A DNA stretch of 64,000 bases, taken from Portulaca oleracea. Taxonomy: Eukaryota; Streptophyta; Magnoliopsida; Caryophyllales; Portulacaceae. The notes beneath the pieces were generated by a model. It saw only the letters and a program-made list of their open reading frames with translations, did not search any database and was not told where the DNA came from. A program made the position numbers and the translations under genes. Positions 44,486 through 56,379 of this stretch are shown piece by piece; within the stretch, counting starts at the first letter, position 1, and each line of letters begins with the position of its first letter. The stretch spans positions 10,004,341-10,068,340 of the forward strand of contig CM055889.1 in NCBI GenBank assembly GCA_029582165.1, given 5' to 3'.

Positions 44486-45542
44486 AGAAAGTAGATTGTG
44501 TTCCTCCTCCATCTAGAATTTAACGAATGTTTGATGGGAGAGGCCGGGATGTTACTTGATTTTGAGTGATGAACAAGCAAACTAACGTATGTGATTAATG
44601 TCACTTTGGACAATGATACACATCTTGAGTCAAGATGATTAATAACCATCTTGCATTGTTTATATTTCACATTTTGTTAACTTTTAATAATATTTTCTCT
44701 AATAATTATGTATATTTATCAACTACAAGAGTATAATACTTATTAGTAAGGTCAAAAATATAAATAATAGTTAATTTTATCAATTATAGTAGAAAATGCG
44801 CATTTTATACATAGTTGTATATTTATGAAAACTTATAAATAAATAAATATTTTTATATTGTTTATAGGTTATAATAATCCTCAAAGTAATGAAACATACA
44901 TCTTTATAATGATTTAATAAATATACTTACATTTAACTTTATTACTGATTTAAGTGAAATACAAGATGGTTAAGAACCATCTTGCATCAAGATGTTTATC
45001 ATTTTGCTTTCACTTTTATCATATTTTATACCAACTAATATGATTATTGGATCCACCCCTTGCTAACGTACGTTAGCATATTTCTGAGCTGAAAAATATG
45101 GTATTAATTGAGGAATTTTATTTTGTTAATATCTCGGAGCATGTATTATCATTTATACCAATTGATTTTTAGTATTCCACCAACTGCTAGTTAGTTTTAG
45201 AATTTAGACTTTTAGTAGCGAGGAATTATAATATCAGTTGGGAAGACATAAAAATGAGAGAACGTACAACCTGATGAAGGCAATCAAAACTATTAGGAAA
45301 TATCATGGACGGGGCTCATGGGCATGCTTGTTTGCAATTACTCAAGTTCTTCCGCTTGGCTACTCAAAACTGGTTGTGGACAAATCAATTTTTATAAGGA
45401 GCCTGCAGTCCAGCACATGAGAACAATCTGTGTACTTCTTTTGAGTTTATTTTAGGTTTGTTCATGTTAGGAGAGGAGGTACAATGTGTTTCTCATATAC
45501 GCCTATCTTCTTTGGGAGGAGGATATGGAGGCATGGCCGTAT
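44484..45542. other. AT-rich spacer, left flank of the Copia element
   Basis: The 60-aa frame 45238-45420 has no recognised motif. A roughly 25-bp CATCTTG...AAGATGATTAATAACCATCTTGCA segment and AACCATCTTGCATCAAGATG near 44990 suggest a small decayed foldback. Confidence 0.4.
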
Positions 45543-45547
45543 TTAAT

Positions 45548-46119
45548 TGTTAGAGAAAAGTGAGTAGCAAGGTAACAGCGGAAACGAATAATAGAATCGA
45601 GAACGAAATGACGGATATTACGACAAAATTTAGGAACAAAAAATAAGCGATAAAATCAAACACCAGAATGACGTGGGAAACCGAAGAACTCGGAGAAAAA
45701 CCCACGGACGGCGACAGCCAGAAAATAATCCACTATGAAAAAGGAGGAGTACAACCTGATCACTATCACATGGTGTGATGCGATCCACAAAGGAGATTAC
45801 AATAACAATCTCTCAACACTCAACTCACAATCTCTCAGGATACACTGGGAAAAATATTGGTGAGACCCCTTTCTCTCTCAATATTTTCTCTCTCTCTAGC
45901 TCTCTGTATTTACCGATGTGTTTTTGGTGGAGAAACATGCACCCTATTTATAGGGAGAACTCCATATAACCTAAATTGATTCCCACTCCAAATAGATTTA
46001 GAATCTAATACAATTAGGAAACCCAACACAATAAGGAAACCTAAATAATATCCTAATACAATTAGGAAACAAATAATTGTGAGATCAAGAGATTTGGTGA
46101 TTTTAGGACACTTTCCTAA
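45548..46119 (-). repeat. 3' LTR of the Copia element
   Basis: It matches 50288-50859. The inner end is changed (CCTAAAAAAC instead of CCTAACA). It contains an extra CTCT unit in the pyrimidine tract near 45890. Confidence 0.92.
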
Positions 46120-46222
46120 AAAACTCCACCTTGGACTAAAATCAACGAATCATCGGTCCAGATAAACATCTTGACTGTCGCCATCAACACGCCCCTCCGC
46201 AGGGCGTGGCCCCGCAGGGCTC

Positions 46223-47640
46223 TCACATGCTTAGAACACCAACTAAGTCCAAACAATATTCGAACTTAGCTATAGATAGAGGCTTGGTTAACATGTCTGC
46301 AGGATTATCAGAAGTATGAAGCTTCTTCACCATGATCTCTCCTGTAGCAACTATATCTCTGATGAAGTGATACCTGACGTTTATATGCTTGGTCTTCGAA
46401 TGATAAGTGTCATTCTTTGTCAGATGTATAGCACTCTGACTGTCTGAATAAACCAAAGTCTCGCCCTGTGGTACTTCAAGCTCCATGACCAATCCCCTCA
46501 ACCAGATGGCCTCCTTCACTCCTTCCGTTGCAGCAATATATTCAGCCTAGTAGAGGTCGCTATAGATTGAAGTGAAGCTTTCCAAGATATTGCTCCTCCA
46601 CACATGACGAACACATACCCTGAAATTGAGCGTCTCCTATCCAGATCTCCACCATAATCAGCATCAACATAACCTGCAATATCAGACGTTGCAACACTAC
46701 CTCTATCATACAGGATGCCCTTCTCCAAAGTACCCTTCACATAGCGAAGGATCCACTTCACTCCTTCCCAATGCTCCTTCCCTGGATTCTGCATATATCT
46801 ACTCACCACACTAACTGTGTGGGACAGGTCAGGTCTAGTACACACCATAGCATACATCAAACTACCAACTGCACTAGCATAGGGAATATTAGACATCCTT
46901 CTTACCTCCAAATTAGATTTAGGACAGTTCTCACCAGACAACTTGAAGTGTGCAGCTAAAGGAGTTGAAACTGCTTTACAGTTTCTCATGTTGAATCTGT
47001 CCAACACCTTCTCCAAATATTTCTTCTGAGACAGGAACAACTTCCCTGCCTTTCTATCCCTTTGGATCTCCATACCCAAAATCTTCTTCGTCGCTCCGAG
47101 GTCTTTCATCTCAAACTCCTGGTTGAGTTGAGATTTCAGCTTCTTTATTAGTGACATGTCCCTGGAGGCAATCAACATGTCATCCACATACAATAATAAA
47201 TAAATGAAAGACCTTTCTTCAAATTTCCTGTAGTACTCACAATTATCATAGTGACTTCTTGTGTACCCTTGCCCTACCATAAATGTATCAAACCTTTTGT
47301 ACCACTGCCTGGGTGCCTGTCTAAGTCCATACAAGGACTTCCTCAATCTGCATACCTGTTCCTGTTTACCAGGAACGATGAAACCCTCTGGCTGCCTCAT
47401 ATATATTTCCTCCTCCAACTCGCCATGGAGGAAAGCTGTCTTGACATCAAGTTGCTCCAACTCCAAATCAAATAGAGCAACAAAGGCAAGCAAGGTGCGG
47501 ATCGACATATGCCTCACGACTGGCGAGAACACTTCGTTGTAGTCGATTCCTTCTTTCTGGTTGCAACCCGTTACCACTAATCTGGCCTTCCACCTTGCAC
47601 TTTCTACACCGGGATGCCTTCCTTTCTCTTGTACACCCAC
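46223..47640 (-). pseudogene. Copia reverse transcriptase and RNase H, frameshifted
   Basis: RT (47640 to about 46900) contains ARLVVTGCNQKEGIDYNEVF, LDVKTAFLHGELEEEIYM, SLYGLRQAPRQWYKRF and the catalytic YVDDMLIAS box (near 47175). RNase H follows with YASAVGSLMYAM, CTRPDLSHTVSVVSRYMQNPG, AGYVDADYGGDLDRRRSISG and, after a deletion frameshift near 46544, [26 protein letters not shown] and [13 protein letters not shown]. The stop is at 46223. RT itself looks intact over its conserved blocks. Confidence 0.92.
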
Positions 47641-48212
47641 TTCGCAGTAAGAGCTCGTCGCCCTTTAGGCAACTCACATAGCTCCCATGTATTATTTTTC
47701 TGCAGACTCTCCATCTCCTCTTGCATAGCTCCTATCCAATTTGAGGCATTCGAACAAGAGATGGCCTCCTGATAGGTAGAAGGTTCAGCACCTTCAGGAG
47801 TCTCCTCTATAACACTCAGCGCATAAGCAATCATAGCATCATCTTCTTCAGTATATCGCGTTGGTCTCCTGATCTCCCTCCTGGGACGATCTCTAACAAT
47901 GCATGGTTGTTCCTCCACCTGAGGAACATTCGTCTCAATCTCAGGCTCATCAACCTGAGTTGGTTCAGGAGCATCAGTAGTTTGCTCCTGATTACAGGTT
48001 CCAGCAACTCCACCTTGAGCCTGCTCCACCTCGAACACCATTCTTTCTGCATCCTTCTCCTGATTTCCTGCATCATCAGAAGTACCAATAGATTTCATTC
48101 CAGATAACATAACAGTTTCATTAAAGGTTACATCTCTAGACTGAATAACTTTCATCAAATCAGGACACCACATTCTATATCCCTTAGACTCAGACCCGTA
48201 ACCTAGAAACAT
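47604..48212 (-). pseudogene. Copia integrase C-terminus and RT N-terminus
   Basis: The 202-aa frame starts with the usual post-integrase motif MFLGYGSESKGYRMWCP and VIQSRDVTFNE, runs through an acidic linker, and ends at NNTWELCELPKGRRALTAKW, the beginning of RT. A one-base frameshift near 47620 separates it from the RT frame. Confidence 0.85.
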
Positions 48213-48972
48213 GCATTCAATACCACAGACGACTTCCCATCATTCACATGGACATATACAGACATCCAAAAATTCTCAAATTAGAATAATTAATCGATTA
48301 CTCCCATACTTCCTCCGAATCGTATTCAATAGAGGCATGAGGTGATCTATTCAACAGTAGGTGCAAGAGATATCACCTCTCCCGTAACGATTTGTTCTTC
48401 CAAAGCCCGCATTCGATAGCATGCGGCGGGCTTTCTCCAAGAGTGTCTGTTGATTCTCTCGCTACCGTTTCTTTGAGGCTTACCCACCAAGGTTCGATGC
48501 CTCGCAATCCCACGCTCTCGCAGATTCGAAATTCGAATCAACAAACTCCAACCCATTGTCATCCCCGAGTTTCTTGATTTTCTGCTGTCACAGTTCTCCA
48601 CCAAAGCTTTGAACTTCTTGAAATATGAGAATGTCTCATTCTTGTCGCAGAAATAAACCCAAGTCTTCCTCGAGAAGTCATCCACGAATGTCAACATGTA
48701 GCGCTTGCCACCCGGTGATGGCACTCTAGCAGACCCCACAAATCAATGATTATAATCAAGGATCCTCGCTATTGTGTGTTTAGCCCTTGAAAAGCTAACC
48801 TCTTCTCGCTTCCGTAGACACGGTGATCGCAAACTCCAACTCACGATCTTTGCGCCTTCAAGGTATCCCTTCGCTCAACATCGACATTCTCTTCTCGCCC
48901 ATATGGCCTAGTCTCATGTGCCACGCTTTTGTCTTTCGGACTCATCAAGATTTAGGATCGCTACAGATCCTG
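48213..48972 (-). pseudogene. Copia integrase core, heavily degraded
   Basis: GKRYMLTFVDDFSRKTWVYF (near 48715-48655) marks the first catalytic Asp region. The following KNETFSYFKKFKALVEN is in frame, after which the sequence decays through several frameshifts (RNSGMTMGWSLLI, where DNG would be expected). The zinc-binding part between here and the protease is barely recognisable. This is the worst-preserved part of the element. Confidence 0.75.
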
Positions 48973-49356
48973 TCACATCAGACCCTGCAGGATGTATAGA
49001 CTGCCCTTCCTGATTCCCTTCATAAGAACCATGGAACCCCTGCACACTTTCAAAACACCATCTTCTCCTTTGTACCTGCAGCCGTTAGCTTCAAGAGTAC
49101 CCAAAGAAATTAAATTTCGAGTCATGTTAGGGATATGACGAACCTCCTTGAGAGTTCTAACGATGCCATCATGAGTCTTGATTTTGATGCTACCGATTCC
49201 TGCAACCTTGCAGGCTGTGTCGTTACCCATGACTACGACCCCGGTGTCAACACTCTCATAAGACTCGAACCAGTCCTTATGAGGACACATATGATAGGTG
49301 CACCCCGTGTCAAGAACCCGCTCCTCTCTAGCTATCCTACTCGATGTGGTAGCCAA
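48973..49356 (-). pseudogene. Copia protease
   Basis: The translation contains RVLDTGCTYHMCPHKDWF (catalytic D-T-G at about 49310), VVVMGNDTACKVAGIGS and EVRHIPNMTRNLISLGTLEA, the usual Copia protease and pre-integrase motifs. The frame stays open through the domain. A frame change separates it from gag at about 49360. Confidence 0.88.
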
Positions 49357-49370
49357 GGCATCATCCGTAA

Positions 49371-50262
49371 CTACAAACCCAGGCCATCACCATCTGACTC
49401 GGACTCTACGCAGTTTGAGGTACCAGGTTTGGTGCGATTATCCTTACTCTCCTGCTTCTGGTCTCTCTGTTTTGCCCAACAGTCTCTCTCTATATGCCCC
49501 ATCTTACTACAGTAGTTACACTTCTTATTCTTGTGAGGATTCCTAGACTTTGAACGGTGTTTAGACCTCCCTCTAGACCCGTTTCCCTTACGTTCAGTAT
49601 TTCTACCCCTTACAATCATAGCATCACCACCCTGGTCATCACCATCGGTATCAAGTTTCTCCGTAGACAGTAAACTAGCCTTTACTTCACTAAGGTTAAG
49701 GACATCACGATTCCCATACAACATGATTTCCTTAAATTGTTTATGTGATGCAGGTAGGGACAAAATTAAATGAAAAGCCTTATCCTCATCAGTGTGTTTT
49801 ATATCCATTGATTCCAATTCAGTAATAATAGAATCAAATTCACTAAGATGTGCCTGAATAGAAGTACCTTGGGGCATCTTCAGCCTGTAGAATTTCTCCT
49901 TCATTCGGTACTTGTTTGCACGACTCTTCGACATGTACAGCTCTTCCAATTTGGTCCAAAGCACCCGAGGTTTCTCGATATGCATCACCTCTCTCTGAAT
50001 GTGCTCCGCCAAGCATAGCTGAATCCCTGCCAGAGTCTTATCTTCAAGTTTCTTCCATTCCCTTGGAGTCAGATTCCCCTTGATATCCTTCTGGAGCTGT
50101 TTGAATTCATCATCGCTCATTGTCGCATCAGTCTTCGTGTCGGGATACTCAATCACATCTCATAACCCATGCTGAATCAGGACCGCCTTCATCTGCAGTC
50201 TCCACATAGTAAAACTCCTCGTTCCATCAAATTTTGGAATATTGCACTTCATAATTGAAGCC
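49371..50262 (-). pseudogene. gag: Copia gag
   Basis: The natural start is MASIMKCNIPKFDGTRSF at about 50262. A TGA at 50160-50162 replaces Trp (QHGL*DVIEYP). The remaining frame 50156-49371 (261 aa) has the Copia gag core (GIQLCLAEHIQREVM, LWTKLEELYMSKS, LKMPQGTSIQAHLSEFDSI) and a zinc knuckle CNYCSKMGHIERDCW (near 49525-49480). A basic stretch precedes the knuckle. Confidence 0.9.
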
Positions 50263-50269
50263 ATCTCCA

Positions 50270-50287
50270 CCTTGCTCTGATACCACT
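50270..50287 (-). other. Primer-binding site of the Copia element
   Basis: On the minus strand the bases next to the 5' LTR read AGTGGTATCAGAGCAAGG, the initiator-Met tRNA complement typical of Copia. Confidence 0.9.
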
Positions 50288-50859
50288 TGTTAGAGAAAAG
50301 TGAGTAGCAAGGTAACAGCGGAAACGAATAATAGGATCAAAAACGAGATGACAGATATTACGACAAAATTTAGGAACGGAAAATAAGCGATAAAATCAAA
50401 CACCAGAATGACGTGGGAAACCGAAGAACTCGGAGAAAAACCCACGGACGACGACAGCCAGAAAACAATCCACTATGAGAAAGGAGGAGTACAGCCTGAT
50501 CACTATCACAGGGTGTGATGCGATCCACAAAGGAGATTACAATAACAATCTCTCAACACTCAACTCACAATCTCCCAGGATACACTGGGAAAAATATTGG
50601 TGAGACCCATTTCTCTCTCAATATTTTCTCTCTCTAGCTCTCTGTGTTTACCGATGTGTTTTTGGTGGAGAAACATGCACCCTATTTATAGGGAGAACTC
50701 CCTATAACCTAACTTGACTCCCACTCCAAATAGATTTAGAATCTAATACAATTAGGAAACCCAACACAATAAGGAAACCTAAATAATATCCTAATACAAT
50801 TAGGAAACAAATAATTGTGAGATCAAGAGATTTGGTGATTTTGGGACACTTTCCTAACA
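50288..50859 (-). repeat. 5' LTR of the Copia element
   Basis: 572 bp, TGTTAGAGAAAAG to TTCCTAACA on the plus strand. In transcription orientation it has CCTATAAATAGGG (near 50690), a plausible TATA box. Confidence 0.93.
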
Positions 50860-50864
50860 TTAAT

Positions 50865-51850
50865 CTACAATTTGATCAGGAAAGAAATGTATATTCTCCT
50901 CGATGATGCTTTAACTCAAGGTTGATCGTTGATTGGTGATTAAAAAGAACTATTAAGAAATATCGGTGGATTATTGCGGAAGTTATGAGTATGCTAACAT
51001 CATGATTGCTAAGAAAATTGTTGAAATTGACCGAAACTTGAGGTTCTTGGAAACCAAAGACTAAAAAGGAGCGTTAAGATCCTGTAGTAAGAAGGTGTAA
51101 AAGGAAATAATAAAGACGAGCTAACATGTTGAACAATTCACCCTAAGAATTAACTAAATTTTAAACTTAGTTACATTTTGTTGTTAGAATAGATTAACGT
51201 TGTTTATTCTCTCGTTATATGCTATTTTTTGTTGTTTATATGGGACAAGGTCTTAAGTCATTGTATTTGCTTTTTAGACCTTCCCGGCGTACTAATCGAG
51301 AAGAAAAAAATAATATTAGTTGAGATAAAACTTAGTAAAATGGTTAACGTATTTCAGTTAGATGAATCTTTGTTTTATGGGAGATTCTATCATAGTTGAT
51401 AATTTTTTTTCAATTATAATAGTTGAAATGTATATTTAGCCTAAAATATACATTTAAAAAAATTAAAATTAATATATATTGATTAAAGAACTTGTTAGAA
51501 TAAGTAATTATATTTGTTGAGAAATAATTTTTTACAAAATTTAATATTTAAAGAATATTTTACCAAAATTGGTTTTTTTTTCAATTAAATAACTATCATA
51601 GTTGAAAAGTGTAAATAACATCAATTCTACCATGACAAAATCAAAATGAAAATATATTGATGAAAGTAACTTATCACAACAGTTAATCATATTTAGTGAG
51701 ATATAAATCTTTTTTATATACATGATTTATTTTTGATAAATTAATGGTTATAAAATTTTCAACTACCATAATTGAAAAAAAAAATCAACTATAGTAGAGA
51801 TTCATTCTAACAGCTCATGATAGTTGAGTTTCATCGTCTAATCATACTAA
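50865..51850. other. Right flank of the Copia element, AT-rich
   Basis: Sequence from 50865 continues that of 45430-45547, interrupted by the Copia insertion. No gene was recognised. Around 51370-51800 repeated CTATCATAGTTGA words suggest a decayed foldback. Confidence 0.4.
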
Positions 51851-51853
51851 TTA

Positions 51854-52134
51854 GGCCCCGTTGTTTTATGCGGTAGATTGCGGTGCGGTACCACACCGTA
51901 CCGCAACTCTTTAATTTTTATCACAATTCATTACACTTCACCACACTACACCACAATCATTACCAATATATCTTTTACTTTTCTCTTTCATCACTTTTCT
52001 CCTCTATTTTTCACATTTTCTATGCGCACCTACCTCACTTACCATAATTTTCATCACAATTCACCACACTTTTTCAAATTGCACCGCATCGCACCATTAC
52101 TACACTGCAACCAACCGTATAAATGAATGGAGCC
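51854..52134. mobile_element. Harbinger-type MITE, GGTGTG-rich family, copy 2
   Basis: The ends GGCCCCGTTGTTTTATGCGG and CCGTATAAATGAATGGAGCC are inverted repeats, with TTA at 51851-51853 and 52135-52137. The sequence is the reverse complement of the 36286 copy in parts (TTTGAAAAAGTGTGGTGAA). Confidence 0.88.
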
Positions 52135-52137
52135 TTA

Positions 52138-53276
52138 ACCCAAAGCTCGTGAGGAGTTTCAAGTAAAACCAACAATTCTCAGTAAAAAAAAATTATATCC
52201 ACAAATTAAAATCCAAATGCTATTGAAAAAGATGAATCCCTTACTTCCATACCCACCTAATTAAGATACATGGACAATAACGAGAATACAAATATATAAG
52301 AAATATTCAAAATTCTCAAACTTCTATATGTACAACCAATTTTAATTCCTCTGATCTTCATCATTATTTATTTTAGGAGATGTAAATAATTTTTGTAAAT
52401 GAAGAAATACAAAGCCAGTTTGTTTGGATTGTAAGTAAAATTGATCCATAATTACGGCCTTACTTAAGTTACATTACTCTACTATCCAAAATTATAAAGC
52501 TTATATTTTTAGATAATTTATATTTAAGTTCTTATTCAACTCAAAAAAATTATTTAAAAATTAAAAAGAAATAAATAACGTGACATTTGCTTACATTTGC
52601 TACCTTACTTATCTTACCTTACCTAGTAGCTACATTTTTCATATACTCAAGACGAACATAACCTATATATATTTTATATTGTTTATAACTTATAGCATAT
52701 CTGAAATCATGATTGATTTTTTAATTAATTAATTATTTAATACATATAATAAATCAATAATATTTTATACAAAAATATTATCATTAATTTATCAAAGAAA
52801 ATATAAAGTATAATTTTTAGTTTAAATGTATGATGTGTAACTTTTATTTAAGATTGAAATCAGCGTAGCTGCTAGCCATGTGGAACCTACTTAATGCCTT
52901 CATACTGAGCATATTTTTTAATAATAGAAAAAACAACTATTATTACATCAAATCCTATTCGTATTCAAAATTCTACTCTGTACATTAAATCTTTGCCAAT
53001 ATTGTATTGAAAAAATATCTTTACCATATATAATATAATATATTATATTACATAAACTATATGGGGTTTGTTTTACAGAACAATATTTTATATTTGTTAA
53101 ACATTGGAACACGTTACACTTCAATTTCAGAATATTATCTAGAATATTAATTAATTAAAGTTGGAGACTCAAGACCATATTTCACGTCCATGTTCTCTCT
53201 CGTTTATATATTTATTTATTTATTTATGTATTTATTTATTTATTTATATATTTATTTTGAGAGGTGGGTACATGCT
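52138..53276. other. AT-rich upstream region of PKS-2
   Basis: No frame or clear element was seen. It includes a degenerate ATTT-rich run at 53204-53256. Confidence 0.45.
53204..53256. repeat. TTTA-type microsatellite
   Basis: Runs of ATTTATTT with interruptions (TATATATTTATTTATTTATT), just upstream of the presumed PKS-2 promoter. Confidence 0.85.
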
Positions 53277-53278
53277 CA

Positions 53279-53290
53279 TTTATATATACG
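53279..53290 (+). promoter_or_regulatory. Candidate TATA box of PKS-2
   Basis: TTTATATATACG lies about 195 bp upstream of the PKS-2 start codon, with a pyrimidine-rich leader (CACTTCTTCAGCTC) 45 bp later. This is a position-based guess in AT-rich DNA. Confidence 0.4.
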
Positions 53291-53480
53291 TATTAGTGTC
53301 TAATTAATCTATGAATGTACTGAGAAGCATTTCACTTCTTCAGCTCATCAACCACTCTATTTTCCCCTCTACCATAATTATTGCTATTATCAAATTATCA
53401 ACATTTTATTTGTATTTCTACCTCCAGGAATACAAGTCGAAAATCGATAAAGAGAGGAAAAATTATTCAAAGTGGTTGGT

Positions 53481-53694
53481 ATGACAATTTCACAAATGGC
53501 GCAGGGAAGTTTGTCTAGAAAGAAGTTCATGGAGATGAAGAAGGCACAGCAAGCTGATGGTCCGCCTTGTGTTTTGGCCATTGCAACTGCAAATCCTCCC
53601 ACATTTGTCCTTCAGAAAGATTATGCTGATTATTACTTTCAAGTCACCAATAGCCAGCACCAAACCCAACTCAAAGACAAGTGCAAGCGTATTT
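53481..53694 (+). CDS. Type III polyketide synthase PKS-2, exon 1
   Basis: Exon 1 encodes 71 residues plus the first base of a split Cys codon. The chosen start is ATG at 53481 ([16 protein letters not shown]); ATG at 53496 (MAQGS) is an equally possible start. It carries the family N-terminal motif [15 protein letters not shown] and [20 protein letters not shown], including the CoA-binding Lys and Arg (CHS 55 and 58). The splice donor ATTT/GTAAGT is at 53695. The intron breaks the codon for the Cys equivalent to CHS position 60, the conserved family position. Exon 2 is 5.9 kb downstream. Confidence 0.93.
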
Positions 53695-54324
53695 GTAAGT
53701 CATTGCCATCTTTCTTCTGCATCTTTATTTTGTTTGAAAGACGTGCAAATGCAAGCTTTTGAAGTCTACGAAGATATTATGTTCTATATCACATATAATA
53801 CAGAAAGATCAAGCTAAACTTAAGGAGAAGCTCAATGAGAAGTTGAATCGTAATGCCAAGAAAAAAAAAAAAGAAAAGAAATCTTAGGGCATTAGTCATT
53901 TAGCTCGGAAATGACTAGTTACTGTGGTGCTCCCTTTTGTTTGGGTGGGGGGGGGGGGTGCTCATTCAAGTTATTGCTTGGGGTTTAATTACGTGTATTC
54001 TTACATTATTAGCAATTAAATAATCACTACTTAATTTTTTTATGATTCATGTTGTATAGCTTTATAATCTACTTAAAATTATTTTTAAAACTAAATTATA
54101 ATAGCTAAATATATATACAAAACTTGTAGCCTTCTTTTTTATATCATTAATTTGAGAAAATAATTACAGTAAATTTATATTATATTATATTAAAGGGCTC
54201 TGGCCCTAATGTACATGCAAGTGCACAATAGCGCCAAATTGCAAAAGGGGTACAGTGCCCTAGCGAATGACAACGACTGGGCCATACTACTGTCCATACA
54301 ACAATGCCTTAATTTATAGTAGTA

Positions 54325-54579
54325 CTCCCTCCGACACAATTAATATGTCCACTTAACTTTTTCATGGTCTCCAATAAAATATTTTGATCATTAATTTTTT
54401 ATATTTTATCTAATTAAGACTAATAATATTATATTTAAATAAAAGTATATTTCATCACAAATCTAATAGTGATAGTCTTGTACAATAACTAAATATATAA
54501 TTTGTTAAATTAATGGTCAAAGTTTAGAAATTTTGACCTATAAAGTCAAACATATACAATTTAATTGGGACGGAGGGAG
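54325..54579. mobile_element. Stowaway MITE 1 in the PKS-2 intron
   Basis: The ends CTCCCTCCGACACAATTAA and TTAATTGGGACGGAGGGAG are inverted repeats, flanked by TA (54323-54324, 54580-54581). 255 bp. Confidence 0.9.
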
Positions 54580-54597
54580 TATAAATATTCGAAATTA

Positions 54598-54833
54598 CTC
54601 CCTCAGTTCTTTTTTATCTGTCATTTACAGTTTTCAGTGTCAATTTTTAATTAATATTTTCTAATATAAATGTTTTTCAAAAAAATATAATATTATACTA
54701 TTTTAATAGTATTTTTTATTACGATTCTAATGACATCAATTTCGTATGATGAATCATTACACAAATTAAAATGCTAACGGTCAAAGTTTTTGACATGATT
54801 TCGAAGGCGACTGATAAAAATAAACAGAGGGAG
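54598..54833. mobile_element. Stowaway MITE 2 in the PKS-2 intron
   Basis: The ends CTCCCTCAGTTCTTTTTTAT and AAATAAACAGAGGGAG are inverted repeats, flanked by TA. 236 bp, adjacent to MITE 1. Confidence 0.87.
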
Positions 54834-54842
54834 TACTTTTTT

Positions 54843-55142
54843 CTTGGACTCTAATACACTGAACTTTGAGGATATTGGACAATAACGCACTCAGACCAAT
54901 TCAATTGGTGGTTGACGCGGTGGCTGTCCTACTTTAAAATGTCGTTTTTCTATTTTTTTCCCAAAAAAATATATTAGTCATCCAGCTTACGTGTATTTTC
55001 TTACACGACAAAAGTTTTTTCTGAAAAAAAAAGAAAAACGACACCTTAAAGTAGGACAACCACCGCGTCAACCACCAGCTGAATTGGTCTGAATGCGTTA
55101 TTGTCCAATACCCTCAAAGTTCAGTGTATTAGAGTCCAAAAA
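54843..55142. mobile_element. Foldback MITE in the PKS-2 intron
   Basis: The left arm (CTTGGACTCTAATACACTG, AACTTTGAGGATATTGGAC, AATTGGTGGTTGACGCGGTGG) is mirrored by the right arm (CCACCGCGTCAACCACCAG, GTCCAATACCCTCAAAGTT, CAGTGTATTAGAGTCC). The arms are about 110 bp and near identical, with further pairing into the loop. ACACTGAACTTT words also occur in the hAT element near 30340. Confidence 0.85.
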
Positions 55143-55263
55143 AAACCTTCAATGCATTATTGTCCAATACCCCTAAAGTTTAGTGTATTATCATCCAATA
55201 ATCCTAAAATATATTAAAATTTATCATCTATTTAACGTGCCATTAACTCTCATCCAGAATATA

Positions 55264-55477
55264 CTCCCTCCATTCCATATTAATTGATATTTTGATAAAA
55301 TTTTGACTGTTAATTACTCACAAACTACAATAAGTTACCATATGAAATTACCTCCGTTATAATTTTGAGTAAAATATTTTTCTAATGACGATAACTTCAT
55401 ATTATAACTCATTGTAACTTGTAAGTAATAACAGTCAAAATTTAGTCAAAATGTCAATTAAAATGGAACAGAAGGAG
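55264..55477. mobile_element. Stowaway MITE 3 in the PKS-2 intron
   Basis: The ends CTCCCTCCATTCCATATTAA and TTAAAATGGAACAGAAGGAG are inverted repeats, flanked by TA on both sides. 214 bp. Confidence 0.87.
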
Positions 55478-55854
55478 TATTAGTCTTATAACAATTTCAT
55501 TTTGAAAATTGTGTTGACAAAATATTTTTTTATACGTAACAATAGTGAGAACAGAAAGATAGTAGTCAAGCTAATCACCTCATCTTTCATATCTTTACCG
55601 AGGTTCAAAAGTTAATTATTTTTTATTAATAAATTTTTAATTGACTTTAATTATTTAAATAAATATTAATTTGATTAAGTTTTAACCATTAATTACTTAA
55701 AAAATTACAATATAATAACTTACAATATAAAGTTAACACCATTATAATTTTTAGTATAATATTTATCTAACGGTGTTAATTTCATATTGTAATTTATTAT
55801 AATTTGTGAGAAATCAACGGTTAAAGCTTAATTAAATTGACACTTAGGTCGTGT

Positions 55855-56255
55855 TTGGTAATAGCGTTTGAGGTAACGTTTAGCGACTTGACCTAGTCAA
55901 AACTCTAATTGCGTAAATATTAACGTTCGGTAAGCTAGTGTTTTGAGGAGCGTCTAGCGTTTTCAAGAGCGTTATGTGAAACGTTAATAAAGTTAACGTT
56001 TAGCGTTTGGAGTAGAGTTTCACATTTTTCAGTCAAAAACTATCCTTTGAAAACTTTATCTTTGGAAATTATTGATATTCTTTTATGTCAATTCACATTA
56101 ATCTGCTAAATCAACGCTACATTTACCGAACACAATTCTCATTTGAATAGTCATCCACTATTCGCTACTTAAACCATTATCCACTGCTTAAACCGCTATC
56201 TGTTGCTTAAATCATTATCCGCTATCTAAAACACTAATTTTACCGAACAGAGCCG
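55855..56255. mobile_element. Harbinger-like MITE (TTTGGTAATAGCG type)
   Basis: It starts GGTCGTGTTTGGTAATAGCG and ends TTTTACCGAACAGAGCC, roughly inverted. Repeated AACGTT(T/C)(A/G)G words run internally. A TTA precedes the left end, but the right triplet is GTA, so the boundaries are tentative. Confidence 0.6.
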
Positions 56256-56379
56256 TACTCAAAGACGGGGTGGTATATATTTTCTTTAGATAATTTAGTT
56301 TTAATATATTTTTATAGGTTTTTACATATGGTGTCATTGGTACACCGCTCTATGAGGTCGTTAATAATTCACTATATTA

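Larger units (their letters stand above)
45548..50859 (-). mobile_element. Full-length Copia retrotransposon, decayed
   Basis: The LTRs are 572 bp (45548 to about 46119, and 50288-50859), with TGTTAG...CCTAACA ends on the right copy and a perfect TTAAT duplication (45543-45547, 50860-50864). Minus-strand order is primer-binding site, gag, protease, integrase, RT, RNase H and polypurine tract (near 46122-46133, AAGGTGGAGTT). The LTRs differ only slightly, so the insertion is fairly recent, yet the coding region has several stops and frameshifts, especially in integrase. Its LTR is related to the relic at 7119. Confidence 0.95.

Noticed and set aside
45238..45420. 60-aa frame (GRHKNERTYNLMKAIKTI)
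   Set aside because: No recognised motif, isolated in AT-rich spacer, no splice context; chance frame.
53800..53886. Lys-rich coding-like stretch in the PKS-2 intron
   Set aside because: Short, ends in an A-rich run, and has no target duplication to support a processed retrocopy.
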